From assembly GCA_012274445.1 (NCBI GenBank), contig JAAROD010000054.1, positions 930,001 through 994,000 on the forward strand: a stretch of 64,000 bases of DNA, in the 5' to 3' direction. Below the pieces are notes generated by a model. That model was not told the DNA's origin. It worked only from the letters and a program-made list of their open reading frames with translations, and did not search any database. Made by a program: the position numbers and the translations under genes. Source of the DNA: Sclerotiophoma versabilis (taxonomy: Eukaryota; Ascomycota; Dothideomycetes; Pleosporales; Didymellaceae). Below, one piece after another: positions 10,986 to 23,058 of the stretch. Each line of letters begins with the position of its first letter. The stretch's first letter is position 1.

Positions 10986-13185
10986 TCAAAAACCGGGCTC
11001 TGTGATCTCACGGATAGGTTCAATGCTCCACCTCTGAGTCGGCCGCCCATTGTTCGCCTGATTCATTTCGACTTTCGGCCCGCCCTCCACCGTGTCGAGG
11101 TACTGAAACTGCTCGGTCCAGGCGTTCTGAGCGTGATGGTCAGCAGCGGCAGAGAGCTCTTCGTGGGTCTCTTACCTCAAGGTGCCATGTTCCATCCTGT
11201 GGGTTCCCCCATGCTCCAATAGTCCAGTACTGTGCCTTGGCCGATGCATTTGCAGTCTGGATAATTGGCGTTTTCTTATCATCCTTCACGCCGAGTTGGC
11301 GATCCGGGCCGAGGAACATTGTGCGGAGGCAGTAGCTTCCATCGTTGTTCGCTTTCAACTGCCAGTATTGACCCGAGAATTTTCCAGAAGCTGCCATCTG
11401 GAGTAGGCCCTTACTGTTGGCATCGTCGTCGTTGATAACGTCAAGACAGTGAGTCAAAGGCTGATATGTATTCTTCAAGCGATACCACATTCTGGGGTTG
11501 AACTGGCCCCTTGGGGGCTGGTCGCTCTTCTTGACGGTGATGTCAAAGGTCATTGTTGGATCTGAGATGGGTATGTTCATGACGGAGACATGCGTGTCAG
11601 TCCCTCCATAAGACTTGCTGTTAGGGCTTGACAGTGAGTCGAACTTGCGGTTATCCGTAAATCCTGGGTAGGCATCGCCATCGTCGCCTCTGCCAAAATT
11701 TTGTTTCAACTGGTCGAAGCCATCGGCCTGCATAAGCTTTATCCAAGGGTGATTCTCATCCGTGTTGGATCCGATGCGGTCATCAATATGCCAGATGAGT
11801 AGACCTTTACCAGGAAGGAACTCGTCACTTTTGGTAGTCTGCCGGTTTTCTATGAGGAAGTACTCCTGACTGTTGATGTCCCCGTTAGTCCACAGGCGGT
11901 GAACCCTGTGTCCATCTTTAACGTCCCGAAGCGTGATTTGACGGTTACTGGTTTCCGGTACAGTTTCGACCCAGCCTTGGTTTGACTTGCACCCTACACT
12001 GTTTGAGGCACGCATATGTCGTGTGAATGTAGACGCTTACATGCAGAAGGGTGCACAGGCCGATCGCCACCACCGCCCCAATTACCTGAGCCCATCAAGC
12101 ACCAGCTCCCGATACCCGCTGAAGAGTTATCAGTGTCATACAAGTCCGGCCAGCCGAAGACTAAAGATGGTCAGTAAAGGAAAATTGCTGCTGTAGGTCT
12201 GTGAATTACGCAAGTGTCCAACCTCATGTGCACACACGCCGCACTTCGCGTCTGCAGGTACCGTGAGAAAGCCGTAAACTTTGACCCCTGCAAGCACAAT
12301 CAGTAGCACGTCCGTTGTCTGCGTGCTTTATACTCACCATCCACCTCGCGTTCCTTTGGCAGGACCCATTTGACGCTCCAGATGTCACTACCGAGTCCTG
12401 TCTCTTCTGCGGCTCGTCCTGCATGAACCACTACAAAGGCATCGACCTAGATTCGTTCAGTGATACATAACGCATATCGGTTTGCAAATACGCACGTAGC
12501 CATTACTGTCATTGTCGTATGGCTCGAAATTAGTGTGGTCTTTCGCAGCCTCAAATGCTTCATCAGCCATGGTCTGCGAATTCGGACCTGGCCATCCCCT
12601 TCCAGACTCTACGTGGGGTTAGCGAACGCTAACAAGACACAGCAAGACTTAGAACTTACGGTCGTTTGCGTAGTAGGCCATGTCCTCCTTCAGTGCAAAC
12701 GGCCCAATGACCTCACCAGTCAATGACACGGCATTATTGGAGACCTCTGAATAGTATTCCGTGACAGAACCAGTAGGAATCTTTCCCGTAGAGAACCAGA
12801 GCTCCTTGGTATGCTCAATAGTCTCGGGTGGGCACTTTACATCCTTAAAGTCGATTACAACAACGATGACCCTGAAAATTTAAGCTCTATGTCCCGCCGT
12901 GCGGTCCTCCTAGGAAGCCTACCTCACGGCATTACGCAGCGGCACACGTTCAAGTGCCGCAGCAGCCATCTTTTTTATGGACGCGGTCGGCGAGAAGTGT
13001 GACTTTGGGAAGATCGCTCCATCGTTGAGACCAAGAAGGCCGGACTGTCGAGGGAGAGCGGTGCTGACCCTGCCCAGAGTGGCTGCATCAGTTGGGTCTT
13101 GCAATTGCAGCCGTCTGGTACGTGCTAAAAGGGCAGGGTGAGGAGACACAAAGCATGGTGCTTCACACTGTACGGGAGATATCAT
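10986..13185 (-). CDS. M6-family (immune inhibitor A-like) metalloprotease with lectin-like tail, 8 exons
   Basis: Reconstructed exons, 5' to 3' on the minus strand: 12923-13185, 12660-12871, 12496-12608, 12338-12446, 12210-12287, 12160-12041, 11993-11176, 11126-10986. All seven introns are 47-51 bases with consistent phase, giving 617 aa. M6 landmarks occur in order: PHPALLAR near the N-terminus, VVVIDFKD, the FSTG strand, LTGEVIGPF, the FVVVHAGRA block, then the zinc site AHEVGHLLFGWPDLYDTD split by an intron, and SWCLMGSGNW. After about residue 430 comes a region with QYWQLKA, AQYWTIG and QRWSIEP, a QxW-like pattern of ricin-type beta-trefoil lectins. No signal peptide is visible at this start, so either the protein is not classically secreted or a 5' exon is missing. 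Confidence 0.85.
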
Positions 13186-14743
13186 GCTAAGAGAATAGCG
13201 TTGGATGTCAACGATTGTGAGATTGGTAAACAAACGGAAATATTACGACCTTCAGGGTGGTCTTATGTATGCCTGAGAGTACAGCGCCGAGTAGATCATC
13301 AAGGGTAAGCATACTGCAGTAGAGCTGACAATCCGGCAGCCGCATCGATCAAGCAAAGGAAGAAGGCTTGCCACATTATCAAAAATGGTTGGAGCCATTA
13401 CTGATGAGGCAACAGCTCGTAATAATTGCTTGTGGCTACGACAAACGAAGAGATGTAGTCAGGCGCCAAAAGTAGAGCCCTGTAGTATCGTTGACCACAT
13501 CCATGTCATGCTCTGTGGTGGATACTTTTGTAGCCGACCAACGACGAGCTGCGATGTGGAAAAAGCGTAGTCGAGCATCAGGCATTCAGGGACAAGGGTG
13601 CAGCCGTTCCCGTTAGGAATACAGCGGCTGTGCAAATCAGATGATCATCGTTTTCCAGGCAGCAGCCGGTGCTGAACAGCTCGCAAGTCCTCGACAACCG
13701 GAGGCTAAATGTATGCTGAAGCACCTCACCGCTTGTCGACCTGCGATTTGTCGAAGTTGATGGCAAGTCAAGTGTTCCCTCAGAATTTCGAGATACATAA
13801 TCAGATAGAACGGATCAAACTGGATAACTTGGCACAATCCCTTTGCTCCTTGTTGAAAATGCTCTCTAAATCCATCAGGCTGACGCACGCTCACACTGTC
13901 AGCACTTGCACCCTCAAGCCACGGTAAGAGTACGCGCAGATGCGAGCTCAGGTGACGAAGCCATCGATGCAGAGCAGGTTGCAAGAGGCGAGCTGAGTAT
14001 TGTATGGTGGATAGACAGATATTGAATGCAGATGCAATACGAGGATATTACGAGATGGTGTTGTGGTAGAGTTGACACACCCGAGTGGCTGCAAGAGCTG
14101 AGGGCTGAGGCCCGTGCGAGTTTTTCCTTCCTTCCCGCTCCCAGGCCAAGCCTCATCCAAACACCAGCGAGACAACAGAAGCAAGACAAGCATGCGCGAA
14201 GCTTACTGAGTATCAACAATAAAATTTCGGATGTTTCTTGCTGTAAATATTCGAGATCACAATGAGCATCAATGACCAGAGCCAGCCTATTGTCAGCAGC
14301 GCTCCGTGAAAACACCACACTCCTTTGCGATCCCGCTCAACTCATCAACCAGCCTTATGGCAGGCCGAAGATACATAACGGGCTGCTGCTTAATCGCTTC
14401 AACTCTATGGTTGCCTAGTGTTAGCCTTTCAACCCTTAGCCTTCTGTGTGCTGAAAAGCATGAATTTTGCGGCGAGCGTATCGCGTTTCAGAGTTCGCCT
14501 CGTAAACCCAGAGTGCACCGTGTCTTCCTTAGGTTCGGAAAGACTGCTATCCATACATCGCCGCGGAGCAGACATTCCTGCCCAGAGAATCTATAACATC
14601 GATGAGTGTCCTATAGACTTTTTATCACCAAACTAATCTAATTCTATCTTGTGCTGGTCACTCACTATTTGCATTACTTCTCTTCTAATATAACCTTTGC
14701 TACAACACGCATTCTTCAACAACCTAATCATAATCTCAACGAG
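13186..14743. other. Intergenic spacer, 1.56 kb, no convincing gene
   Basis: Open frames of up to 134 codons exist on both strands (for example minus 13914-14318), but they lack family motifs and overlap each other. The right part should contain the LPMO promoter. Confidence 0.5.
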
Positions 14744-15304
14744 ATGCACGCCTCCTTCTTCTTCAGCTTTGGCTTGTTCGGCGCCACAGTCCTTGCTCAC
14801 GGTAACATCACGAGCCCTCCAGCTCGCCTCCCTGGCCCAGCCATGGCGAAGGTCTGTGGTCAAGCTGCCGTTACAGCCATCGACGCCGATGGCACCGGTC
14901 CACTCGAGAACATTCCCAGCAATGGCTCACCGCAGTGCAACATCGGTTTGTGCAAAGGCGCGCAGTTTGCCGACAACCAGAGAAACATCCAGCAATACGC
15001 ACCTGGAGAGCAAGTCAACTTCTCTGCTGTTCTTCCCATTCCTCACGAAGGACCGTGTAACGTTTCAATTCTCGATACCGCAACAAACACCATGGTGGAG
15101 ACACTGCTGGTCTTTGACTCTTACGCGGACGAGAACTTGGCGCAGCTGCCGCTGAACAACACACAGTTCAGTGTGACAATGCCGCAGAACCTGCCCGCCG
15201 GACAATGCACGCAGCCAGGAGAGTGCACAATGCAGTGGTTCTGGTTCGGTACCAACGCGCAGCAAACATACGAGAACTGCGTCGACTTCGTCATGACGGC
15301 GTAG
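14744..15304 (+). CDS. Secreted lytic polysaccharide monooxygenase-like protein (PF03067 type), 186 aa
   Basis: An intronless gene from the ATG at 14744 to TAG at 15302-15304. Residues 1-18 form a signal peptide ending FGATVLA. Cleavage would expose His19 (HGNITSPPARLPGPAM), the N-terminal histidine needed for a copper histidine brace. His101 in IPHEGPCNVSI is the candidate second brace ligand. Cysteines are arranged for several disulfides (CGQ, CNIGLC, CTQPGEC, NCVDF). The ending TYENCVDFVMTA fits fungal proteins annotated as LPMO/chitin-binding type 4. The polysaccharide substrate cannot be told from sequence. It lies 2.1 kb upstream of the AA9 gene on the same strand. Confidence 0.75.
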   Translation: MHASFFFSFGLFGATVLAHGNITSPPARLPGPAMAKVCGQAAVTAIDADGTGPLENIPSNGSPQCNIGLCKGAQFADNQRNIQQYAPGEQVNFSAVLPIPHEGPCNVSILDTATNTMVETLLVFDSYADENLAQLPLNNTQFSVTMPQNLPAGQCTQPGECTMQWFWFGTNAQQTYENCVDFVMTA

Positions 15305-17415
15305 ACGGCTCTTGCCCCGAGTTGGCGCAAACCTAGGGAGGTGGTGTCGGCGCAGAATGAGAATCCGTTTGTGCACTGAGCACATCCAAGAACGTCCAGG
15401 GATTACCTAGTCGTAGTGTCTCTTTCTTAGCTTTTAGTTTGCATACGATACCCATAGAAGTTGTGGTATTTCCTACGAATGAAAGTCATCTCTACTGCTG
15501 GTGCTGTGCGAAAAGTTTGCCAGGTGGTGCAGTGAGCTTTTAATTTCATGTAGACACAGAACGACCTGCAAATACGGGCACTGTACAGTCGACTGTGCTG
15601 ACGTAGTCGAGGAGCAGCTTGGAGACAGGCGAGGTTGGATCATAGACTGATTGCCGAAGGGCAAGCCATCGCCGAAGAGATCGTCAATGAGGATGCTTCT
15701 TCGTTCGTCGAGCAGGCAAGTAATGAGGCTTCGTGGCACGCCTGGAACTCGGCACTGAGAGGTGGAGATAGTCTGTGATTCTGTAATAGTAGGAGACCTT
15801 TGGTCTGTAAAGCAGCATGGAGCGCTGGAATTGGATGTACTGGATGTACTGGTTGTCTGGTTGTTCAATCTATGGTGAGCATCGCAAGCCAAGGGTGCGT
15901 CTCAAGCAAGTGGCGGTCATGTAGGTTCGATAAGAAGGTATGAAAACTCATAATTGCAGTTGCAGCATCTTATTCGAACAATCCAGAGGTTGACAAGTTA
16001 AAACAGGATGCCGTTGAAAACTGCCATCAAGGAGCGCCGTGTAACCGCGCTAAGAGCCGGCTCCCGTTGCTTGTTTCTCGATGTCCCGATGTTCATCTCT
16101 CTTAGCCGGGAGTGCAGGGCCCGTGGATATCGGAAGGATTTGAGACTGTACGAGTGGTGGAGTGCAATTTTCCATTGATCTAGAAGCCGCGGACAGGGGA
16201 GCCTGCCGTTTCCAGACAACGCATGGAGTCGGTCTGTATTGGAAACGGGCCCGGAATTGCGGACTCTGTTTCTATCTACCTACTATGTAGAATAATGCAG
16301 ATGATGCAGTATTGCGAGGGAAGAAGGCATGAAGCTGCGATCGTGCTCAATGGAAGTAGGTCACAATGGCGAGCTCATGGTCTAATCTGTGGAAGTCCCC
16401 AGCCTTGTCCTCGATGCCAGATGACCGCAACAAAATCAACGCGACCACCTGAGGACCCGAAAATGTCAGAAACATCGTGGAGGCGCGCGCTGCCTTCGAC
16501 CCACTCTGTGGGCGCTGGTGAAACGAGCCAGGTATGAAGCCTCCAAGCGAGGCAGGACTACTGTTGCCGCTGGAAAGACGTCAGCAACGCGGACCCGTTG
16601 AAACAGATAGATGAAGGCGCAATTAGTAGTTCATGCATGTTTACTTGTTCAATGAAGATTCAATGATTTTGACACACGGAAATGACGTGACGCCTAGACT
16701 TTCATCGTGGTGACAAGCCTCGGCAGCGCAACGCTAGCGCTTCCTTTCCACTTCTCCACATCTGGTCTGTTCGTCCCGTCACCTTTTCATCGCCTCATCA
16801 AAGTGAACATGAGCTGAGACTTGCAAATAAACGGCACTGCAAGAACGATGTCCAAATCTGACGTCCTAAGAGACAGCGATATGTAGCACGTATCTCCCTA
16901 GTTGCACCATCCATCTTGTGCAACGCAATGCTTCCTCTCATTGTGAGTACGTGTTTCGCCTTCGAAAGATGCCTACGTCGATCAGGAACGGTCGGCCGAA
17001 TATGCTGTGCTTTGCCGCCCGCCCCATCGCCAAGTATCTGAAACACGCATTTGAAAGGAATCAATTCCACTGCTCAACGCTTCCCTGGACGCTTATTGCA
17101 ATCAAGCTTTGGATGACGGCCTTCATTCCCGTTCAGTAGCAGTATCCGGCCGCTTTGACAGCTGTACAGGCCTAGTGTTTACCCACAATGTTTCGAGGAA
17201 GCCAGCTGCTGGATATAAAGATGACTTTATGCCCTCCAACATCGTTTCCTCATTACACTCATTCAGTCATTTCGACAGTTCATTCTTTTCACATTCTTCA
17301 CCCTTCATCGATTGAAGCGGATACCATTCTTTTACACCTTCGTTGATCTCGAAGCTTACCTTTGAACGCCGTTCTTTTCAACCAAACCAACTCTTCAACC
17401 ACTAAATCATCAACA
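15305..17415. other. Intergenic spacer, 2.1 kb, between the two LPMO genes
   Basis: No gene is supported. The right end carries a TATA element and a pyrimidine-rich leader (about 17270-17345, CTTTTCAC/TTCTTC-rich) leading into the AA9 start codon. Confidence 0.55.
17214..17219 (+). promoter_or_regulatory. TATA box of the AA9 gene
   Basis: TATAAA in the context GGATATAAAG lies 197 bases before the AA9 ATG. It is followed by a C/T-rich leader, the usual core-promoter layout of highly expressed fungal genes. Confidence 0.5.
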
Positions 17416-18517
17416 ATGCCTTCCAAGATTCAGATTGCTGCCATCCTCGGCGCTGTTGCCGCATCCGTCAACGCCCACGGTCACCTTTCGGACATCAAGG
17501 TCGATGGCACCGACTTCACTGCCTACGATCCCTCGTTCCAGTACCAGAATCCCCCTCCCGAGGTTATTGAGTGGTCTTGCCCCGAGTGTCTCGACAACGG
17601 CTTCGTCGACCCTACCATGTACACCAACGTGAACAAGATCGCTTGTCACAAGGACGCCACCGCTGGTGCTAAGGTCGCCAAGGTCGCTGCTGGAGGAACT
17701 GTTGACATCCAGTGGAACACCTGGCCCGAGTCCCACGTCGGTCCTGTCATTGATTACATGGCTAAGGTTGACGACGCAACATCTGCTAAGTCTGCCGACT
17801 TGAAGTTCTTCAAGATTGACGCCGCTGGTTATGAGAATGGTCAGTGGGCTGCCACCAAGCTCATCAACAACAACCTCACCTGGTCCGTTACCGTCCCGAG
17901 CTCTATTGCTCCCGGTCAGTACGTTCTCCGTCACGAGATCATCGCCCTTCACTCGGCTGGTCAGGCGAACGGTGCCCAGAACTACCCCAAGTGTAAGTCT
18001 CACTGCTCACTCAACCAAGTGCCGAAAGAACTAACGCATTCCAGGTATTAACTTGGAGGTTACTGGCTCCGGTACCGAGAACCCCGCCGGTGTGACCGCT
18101 GACAAGTTCTACACCCCCACCGACCCCGGTCTCCTGGTTAACGTCTACTCTGGCGACCTGTCCGGCTATAAGATTCCCGGTCCCGCTCTTTTCAGCGGTG
18201 CTAGCTCTGGCTCCGACTCTGGCTCTAGCAACACCTCTGCTGCTGCCCCTGCCAGCTCTGCTGCTCCTGCTAGCTCTGATGCCCCTGCTAGCTCTGCTCC
18301 CGCTGCTACCTCGGCTGCCCCTGCTGCCACTTCTGCTGCCATGCAGAGCAACGCTGCCAGCGCCACCCCCGTTGCCGCCGCCGCCGCTCCTTCCACCGGC
18401 AGCTCTGATTCCCTCCCTGAGACCTTCACCCTTGAGACTTTCATCTCCTGGTTGGAGAAGACTACTGGCTCTTCCGGCTCCAAGGCTCGCCGCCACGCCC
18501 GCGTTTTCCGCGGTTAG
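17416..18517 (+). CDS. AA9 lytic polysaccharide monooxygenase with Ser/Ala-rich C-terminal extension, 349 aa
   Basis: Exons 17416-17992 and 18045-18517 flank a 52-base intron (GTAAGT...TTCCAG). Residues 1-20 are a signal peptide ending ASVNA. His21 starts the mature protein (HGHLSDIKVDG). His107 (TWPESHVGPVIDYMA) is the second copper ligand, and Tyr169 in GQYVLRHEIIALH is the usual axial tyrosine. AA9 enzymes oxidatively cleave cellulose (and some xyloglucan) with a copper centre. After the catalytic domain (to about residue 250) comes a Ser/Ala/Pro linker, then a 35-residue end with ETFTLETFISWLEKTT and a basic tail, rather than a CBM1. A 197-codon antisense frame is a shadow. Confidence 0.95.
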
Positions 18518-21500
18518 GCTAGTATGTTGAGAGACGTACTGTAGCCTGCCGGAAGTGGTATGCATCATGTTGATGGATGATTGAGAAGACAAAGCGTTCT
18601 TCAGTTCTTGTACCTAGCCTTTACGATAGTCGAAGTGGCATACGCTCTTTGCCCCTTCTGTTCAGTTGACATGTTCTGAAGTGCTTTGTCCCTGTGTGTG
18701 AAATTCAATACTGCAACCCTCGTGCTTGAAACTACTTGTGTCCGAGAAGCTGGAGTCCATGGAAACCCGAACCTAGAATTCGAGAATATCAAACGCGTTT
18801 CCTCAATCAGTAACCAATATTCATTGTCATCGATAGTCCTCACTGCGTCTTTCTATTCTCATTATTCTTCCACCGCGCATTCGTATTCCACGTCGAATCG
18901 AGCCGACTTATATCTCCCCAGTCACTGTATCTGGCTTCTCGGCAATGGTGGCCCTCCTAGCCCCAACATTATAGCTAGTCTGATGACGACCCATCGAAGG
19001 CGCAAAGCAGCGCAAACTCTGCAGACTTATACAACAGCATCCAGCGCTTCCACCAGCAGGGGCGGACGACACGGAAGTTGTAAGCGATGAATCTCTGTGG
19101 TGACACCAAATAATCAATTAAGTTCCTCGAGGGTTTGCTGCAACCTATACTCTACGAACTATATCAGTCCTGCCCTGACAGATAAAGAGTCGCCAATGCA
19201 CTTAGCATCTGTGTTTCTGTTCAGACTGACACTCGCAACTGATGAACGACGAGCTTCACCAACATCGCTAGGGGCATCGCCTTCTGACTTAGCAACGCTT
19301 GGGCCTGCCTGAGCGGCCAAAGGGATTTGTCGTCTTGTCCTATGGCAGTTCATTGAGTTGACAAGAGTTGACCGGAGCATCAGGGATTGGACAATACTCC
19401 ATTAAACAGTCACCATCTCTAGTTGCTCCTTGGGGCATCTATGTAGAAAAACGTAAACAGTTATTGTAGTGCCGATCGCACTGTCTTTCGACTCTCGCAG
19501 TTCTCATTATTATGACGGTTATGTATGGCTAGGTATCCGGGCGGAGGAGAGTGTTGAAGGGCGGGATGCAAGGGAGGAGTGGAGTTGGCCAAGACGGGCA
19601 CCGGCCGGGGGCCGGGGGTGGAGGTTAGGTCTTGGTGCATCTTCAATCTTAGTTCCCTGCACCTTTCCAACCATCGTCACACTACCGGTAGCCTTCAACG
19701 ATGTGCGGAAGCCTCAAATCTGACTCATGGCAGTGAGAAATACTCCTTCATTGGTGGTACCCTCGATTTCCTAATTGCAAACATTGGCACAGCGACAGAA
19801 GATGACTACTGCGACGGCTGTGACGACAAGGAGGATTGATCGTCAGTCTTCGAGATGGGTAACTATGACCAATGTCTCCTTTCAGACGGCACATAAACAC
19901 AGCCCAGCCGTCAATGTGGATGCTGCTTGACAAAGCGTCATTTGCCCAATTACTTTGGCACGATACTAGCATAGCGTACGCAAGTTCCTGACTTTGAAGG
20001 AATAAAATAGCATGCGACTGAATCCTACTATTGGCGCAGGTAGGAGTTTTTGGCCTGGTTGCTAGGGTTAGTAACAGGGGTCAGTCTCGCTGCTGCAGTC
20101 CTCCGACCGACGCACGCCATGTGCATCGTCACTAAGTGCCAAGCGGTCTGGCTTGCAGCCCGCTCACGGAGGCGTGTTGCAACGCGTCGCAGAGGACGTT
20201 GGTAAGCTCACCACGAACCTATGAAGCCATTGCTCAAGTGTTGGCTTCCTTGTTAAAGCCAACCTAAGCAGTCTCAAATGTGTTTCGACAGATTGAGCAG
20301 TAGGATCTCCACATTCCAATCCTAGCAATTCTACTTGCGGGTAGTTCCATATGTCCTTCAGCCTGACCCGTTTCATCCGCGTTGTGATCCCTGTGATGGT
20401 ACACCTTATCAGATCATAAATCACTGTCCTACCTTCGAAGGACAGCTGTGGCTGTGCTTTACTGGCCCTAACTTGCTTAGTATCTACTCACATCCCGCTC
20501 GAGGCGTGTTTCGACAGCACGGATTGTCTCTTCGCATGCCGCAGTAGGGTATTGGCTCCCAATGCACCAACAGAGATTCGTCTGTTCTTTTTGTAGAATG
20601 AATACGAGTTATGTAGACCCAAAGCGTGTTAACGACGGTAAGAGTTGAGGCTGTGCAGAGAAAGACTTGATTATACATGTGGCTTGATCCCACTACAGGA
20701 AGGTCCCTCGTTTCAGATTACGAAGGGTGCTTGCCCAATACCACAGCAACAGTCGTATTCTGGTCTCTGCTTCATATCATCACACAGGAGTCAGTCCTAT
20801 CGTTTACAATACTTTGTTGCTGCCTGGAAAATGGCAATCAATGCGCCATCAAATTAGTGAGTGCATCGTCGTCCTTCTTTATGTCCCGATGCATGCGCTA
20901 GCACCAGCATTTGCCCAACCACAGATCAGCCCTACCCACCATCTTGGGTCATGCCATGTTAACGTCCTTGCAGCGGCCACGTGTGTGCCTTCCTCTTTTG
21001 ACATTTCAATTCCACGACATCGCGCTGGAACCATTTCTATCCAGTCGAAAGAGAACGTGTTGTACGACTGCATAGACATTGGTCTGCACATGCGGTCCTC
21101 AGCCTCTACCTCACGACTTCTAGACAGGAAACCTGCCGCGCACTGAGTATTGCTCGAGAGGGGAAGTTGATTCGGCTTAGATATCAACCTGGCTAAGATC
21201 CGGATCAGCAATGTGATTCGCTTGTGGAGAATAACAAGAAACGCGCTAGAAGACTGGAAATGAGGGTTTGCGGGTTGACTTTCCCCTGTGCCGTGATGAT
21301 AACGTGGATCGACTGCGGCACGGCCAGCAAGATCAAACGCACGGGGATGGATACCGGTTGTGGCGGCGCCGCACGTCGTTCTGTTGTTTGAGAAGGTCGA
21401 ACAGCCAAGCATATCAGGCGTTTTTACGCCCTATATTCAAGGCAAGGAGTGTCGACGCTGCAACGTACGGAGTGGTTTGTATGCGCTTGGATCAGATAGT

Positions 21501-22005
21501 TAAGATGAGGACCCCGCTAGGGGACCTGCGCAACCACCGTCATGCTTCCGCCAAGCTGGACCGACCATCTCCATTCAAATATTACCTTCACGATATGAGT
21601 GGTTCCCGCTCGTGTCGACCCCGCTGGGTGAGCCGTGAGCTCCTGTTGGAGCTGCCTGATCTTGTGGCTGAGTAGGGCAAACAGAATCGCTTCACTGTCG
21701 TATTCACAAGCAGGATTGGGCGTGGTAGCGAGCGGACCGGACCTGTGCGCAACGCTCACGGAAGATTATATAAAGACCTGACATGGATTGGAGGTCGCGT
21801 TCGTTGTTGCCTCGAAATTCTGACCTAGCAGTTGCATCAGCACTTAAACGTCCTTGCCAACTTAATCTTCGACTTCCTTCTTGACCCGCTCTTTTTCTCT
21901 TCCTTCACACTTGGAGCTGTTGATCAGCGCATTCCTTTGCAAGCCTCTTATTTCACCCCTTGACACATTTTGCCAAATCCCAACATCTGCACGCAACCAT
22001 ACAGC
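18518..22005. other. Large gene-poor spacer, 3.5 kb
   Basis: Only short, mutually overlapping frames are seen (the longest are 177 codons minus at 20879-21412 and 135 codons plus at 21268-21675). None has domain motifs, signal peptides or splice-joined partners. Base composition is not strikingly AT-rich, so a strongly RIP-mutated transposon is not evident. The last 240 bases hold the promoter of the CxxCxGxG gene. Confidence 0.5.
21767..21774 (+). promoter_or_regulatory. TATA box upstream of the CxxCxGxG mini-gene
   Basis: TATATAAA (context ATTATATAAAGACC) lies about 235 bases before the ATG at 22006 and is followed by a C/T-rich stretch around 21876-21910. This supports the tiny downstream ORF being transcribed. 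Confidence 0.5.
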
Positions 22006-22152
22006 ATGAAGGAGTGCCCAACCTGCCACGGCCTCGGTACGATAAAGTGCGATGAGTGCAATGGCACAGGCAAGAACTGCACTGGCTGCAAACGAGACGG
22101 CACACTGAAGTGTCATATCTGCGAGGGATCAGGCGCAATCTACACCAATTGA
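22006..22152 (+). CDS. 48-aa CxxCxGxG zinc-ribbon-like mini-protein
   Basis: The ORF runs from the ATG at 22006 to TGA at 22150-22152. Nearly the whole protein is four CxxC-type knuckles: CPTCHGLG, CDECNGTG, CTGCKRDG and CHICEGSG. The first, second and fourth match the CxxCxGxG repeat of the DnaJ central zinc domain; the third has CTGCKRDG. Eight cysteines could bind two zinc ions. No J-domain, signal peptide or membrane helix is present. Spacing matches a stand-alone copy of the DnaJ Cys-rich domain. A free-standing chaperone-like or redox zinc protein is inferred; no function is established. A strong TATA element and pyrimidine leader precede it. Confidence 0.7.
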   Translation: MKECPTCHGLGTIKCDECNGTGKNCTGCKRDGTLKCHICEGSGAIYTN

Positions 22153-23058
22153 ACCCACAGCCTTCCGGATTCAGGCGAGCATGCATGTTCCATCTGTAAC
22201 ATGCAACCTGGGGAAATACGAGCGACTCGCACAGGGATCTAGGTATGTGGCTTGGTACGAGCACAGCCACCCAACGTCTTCCCTCTGGAGTGAAAGATGG
22301 CTGTTGTTTTGAGATTTTGTTGTTCAGAGTTGATCAGGACGATTGCATACTGTGCCTTGGCAGGAATCGCACTCAGCCCATCACAAATTACCGCAGTGTT
22401 CTACGCTGACACATCTTTAGGGTCATTTCGCCGTATTATCAGCCGCATTTAGGCTTATCGGTGCGCAGGCGCACCGCAAGTGCACAGCTGTCGTGGGGAG
22501 ATTGATACTGTGCATGCAATTTGCTATCTTGCGCGATACTCAATCTCCGAGGTTTCCGAGTCTTGATTTGGCGTTGGGAGAGGTTCCGGTATGCATCATT
22601 GGTTGGCTTTGGCCTCACTTGGGGTTTGCTGGATTCCAGGTTTTCTTGAGGACGGGGGTGTAAGATGGCAGGAACGATCCGGTGGCTGATGTGTGGCGTC
22701 TACGGGGGACAAGCATCTCACTTCACCTCAACTTAAGCAACTCGTGCAGACGAGTAAATATTCTTATCATACACAAAAAGCAAATCGCTTGAGAAATGAG
22801 GTACTTCTATGATGCACGATACCCTCCTCCCCCGGTTCTGGGCAAGATATAGCCAAAGCTCAAAAAGAAATCTTTCTTGAGAGCGTCGAGTAGCTGACAA
22901 TGAGCACACTAACACAAGACTGGGCATGCTCACTTATGACTTCGGATGGTCTGCGATCGCCTCGGGGCGTGCGACTAGCTCGCCCCTCATTGCCAAATCT
23001 TAGGCCGCCCATCCCACCACTCTGCAAGACGACCCAAACAGACAAAAAGAAGAGTTGC
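22153..23058. other. Intergenic spacer, no gene seen
   Basis: No coding frame with support. The right end holds the pol III terminator of the minus-strand tRNA gene. Confidence 0.6.
23044..23048 (-). terminator. Pol III terminator of the tRNA-Glu gene
   Basis: Five consecutive T residues on the minus strand lie about 10 bases past the tRNA 3' end, as expected for RNA polymerase III termination. Confidence 0.7.

Noticed and set aside
13637..14318. Overlapping minus-strand frames of 115 and 134 codons
   Set aside because: They overlap each other and plus-strand frames and show no motif.
17410..18003. A 197-codon minus-strand frame opposite the AA9 gene
   Set aside because: Codon bias of the AA9 exon keeps the antisense strand free of stops; no independent support.
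18518..22005. A RIP-mutated transposon in the large spacer
   Set aside because: Composition is not markedly AT-rich and no terminal repeats or transposase fragments were recognised.
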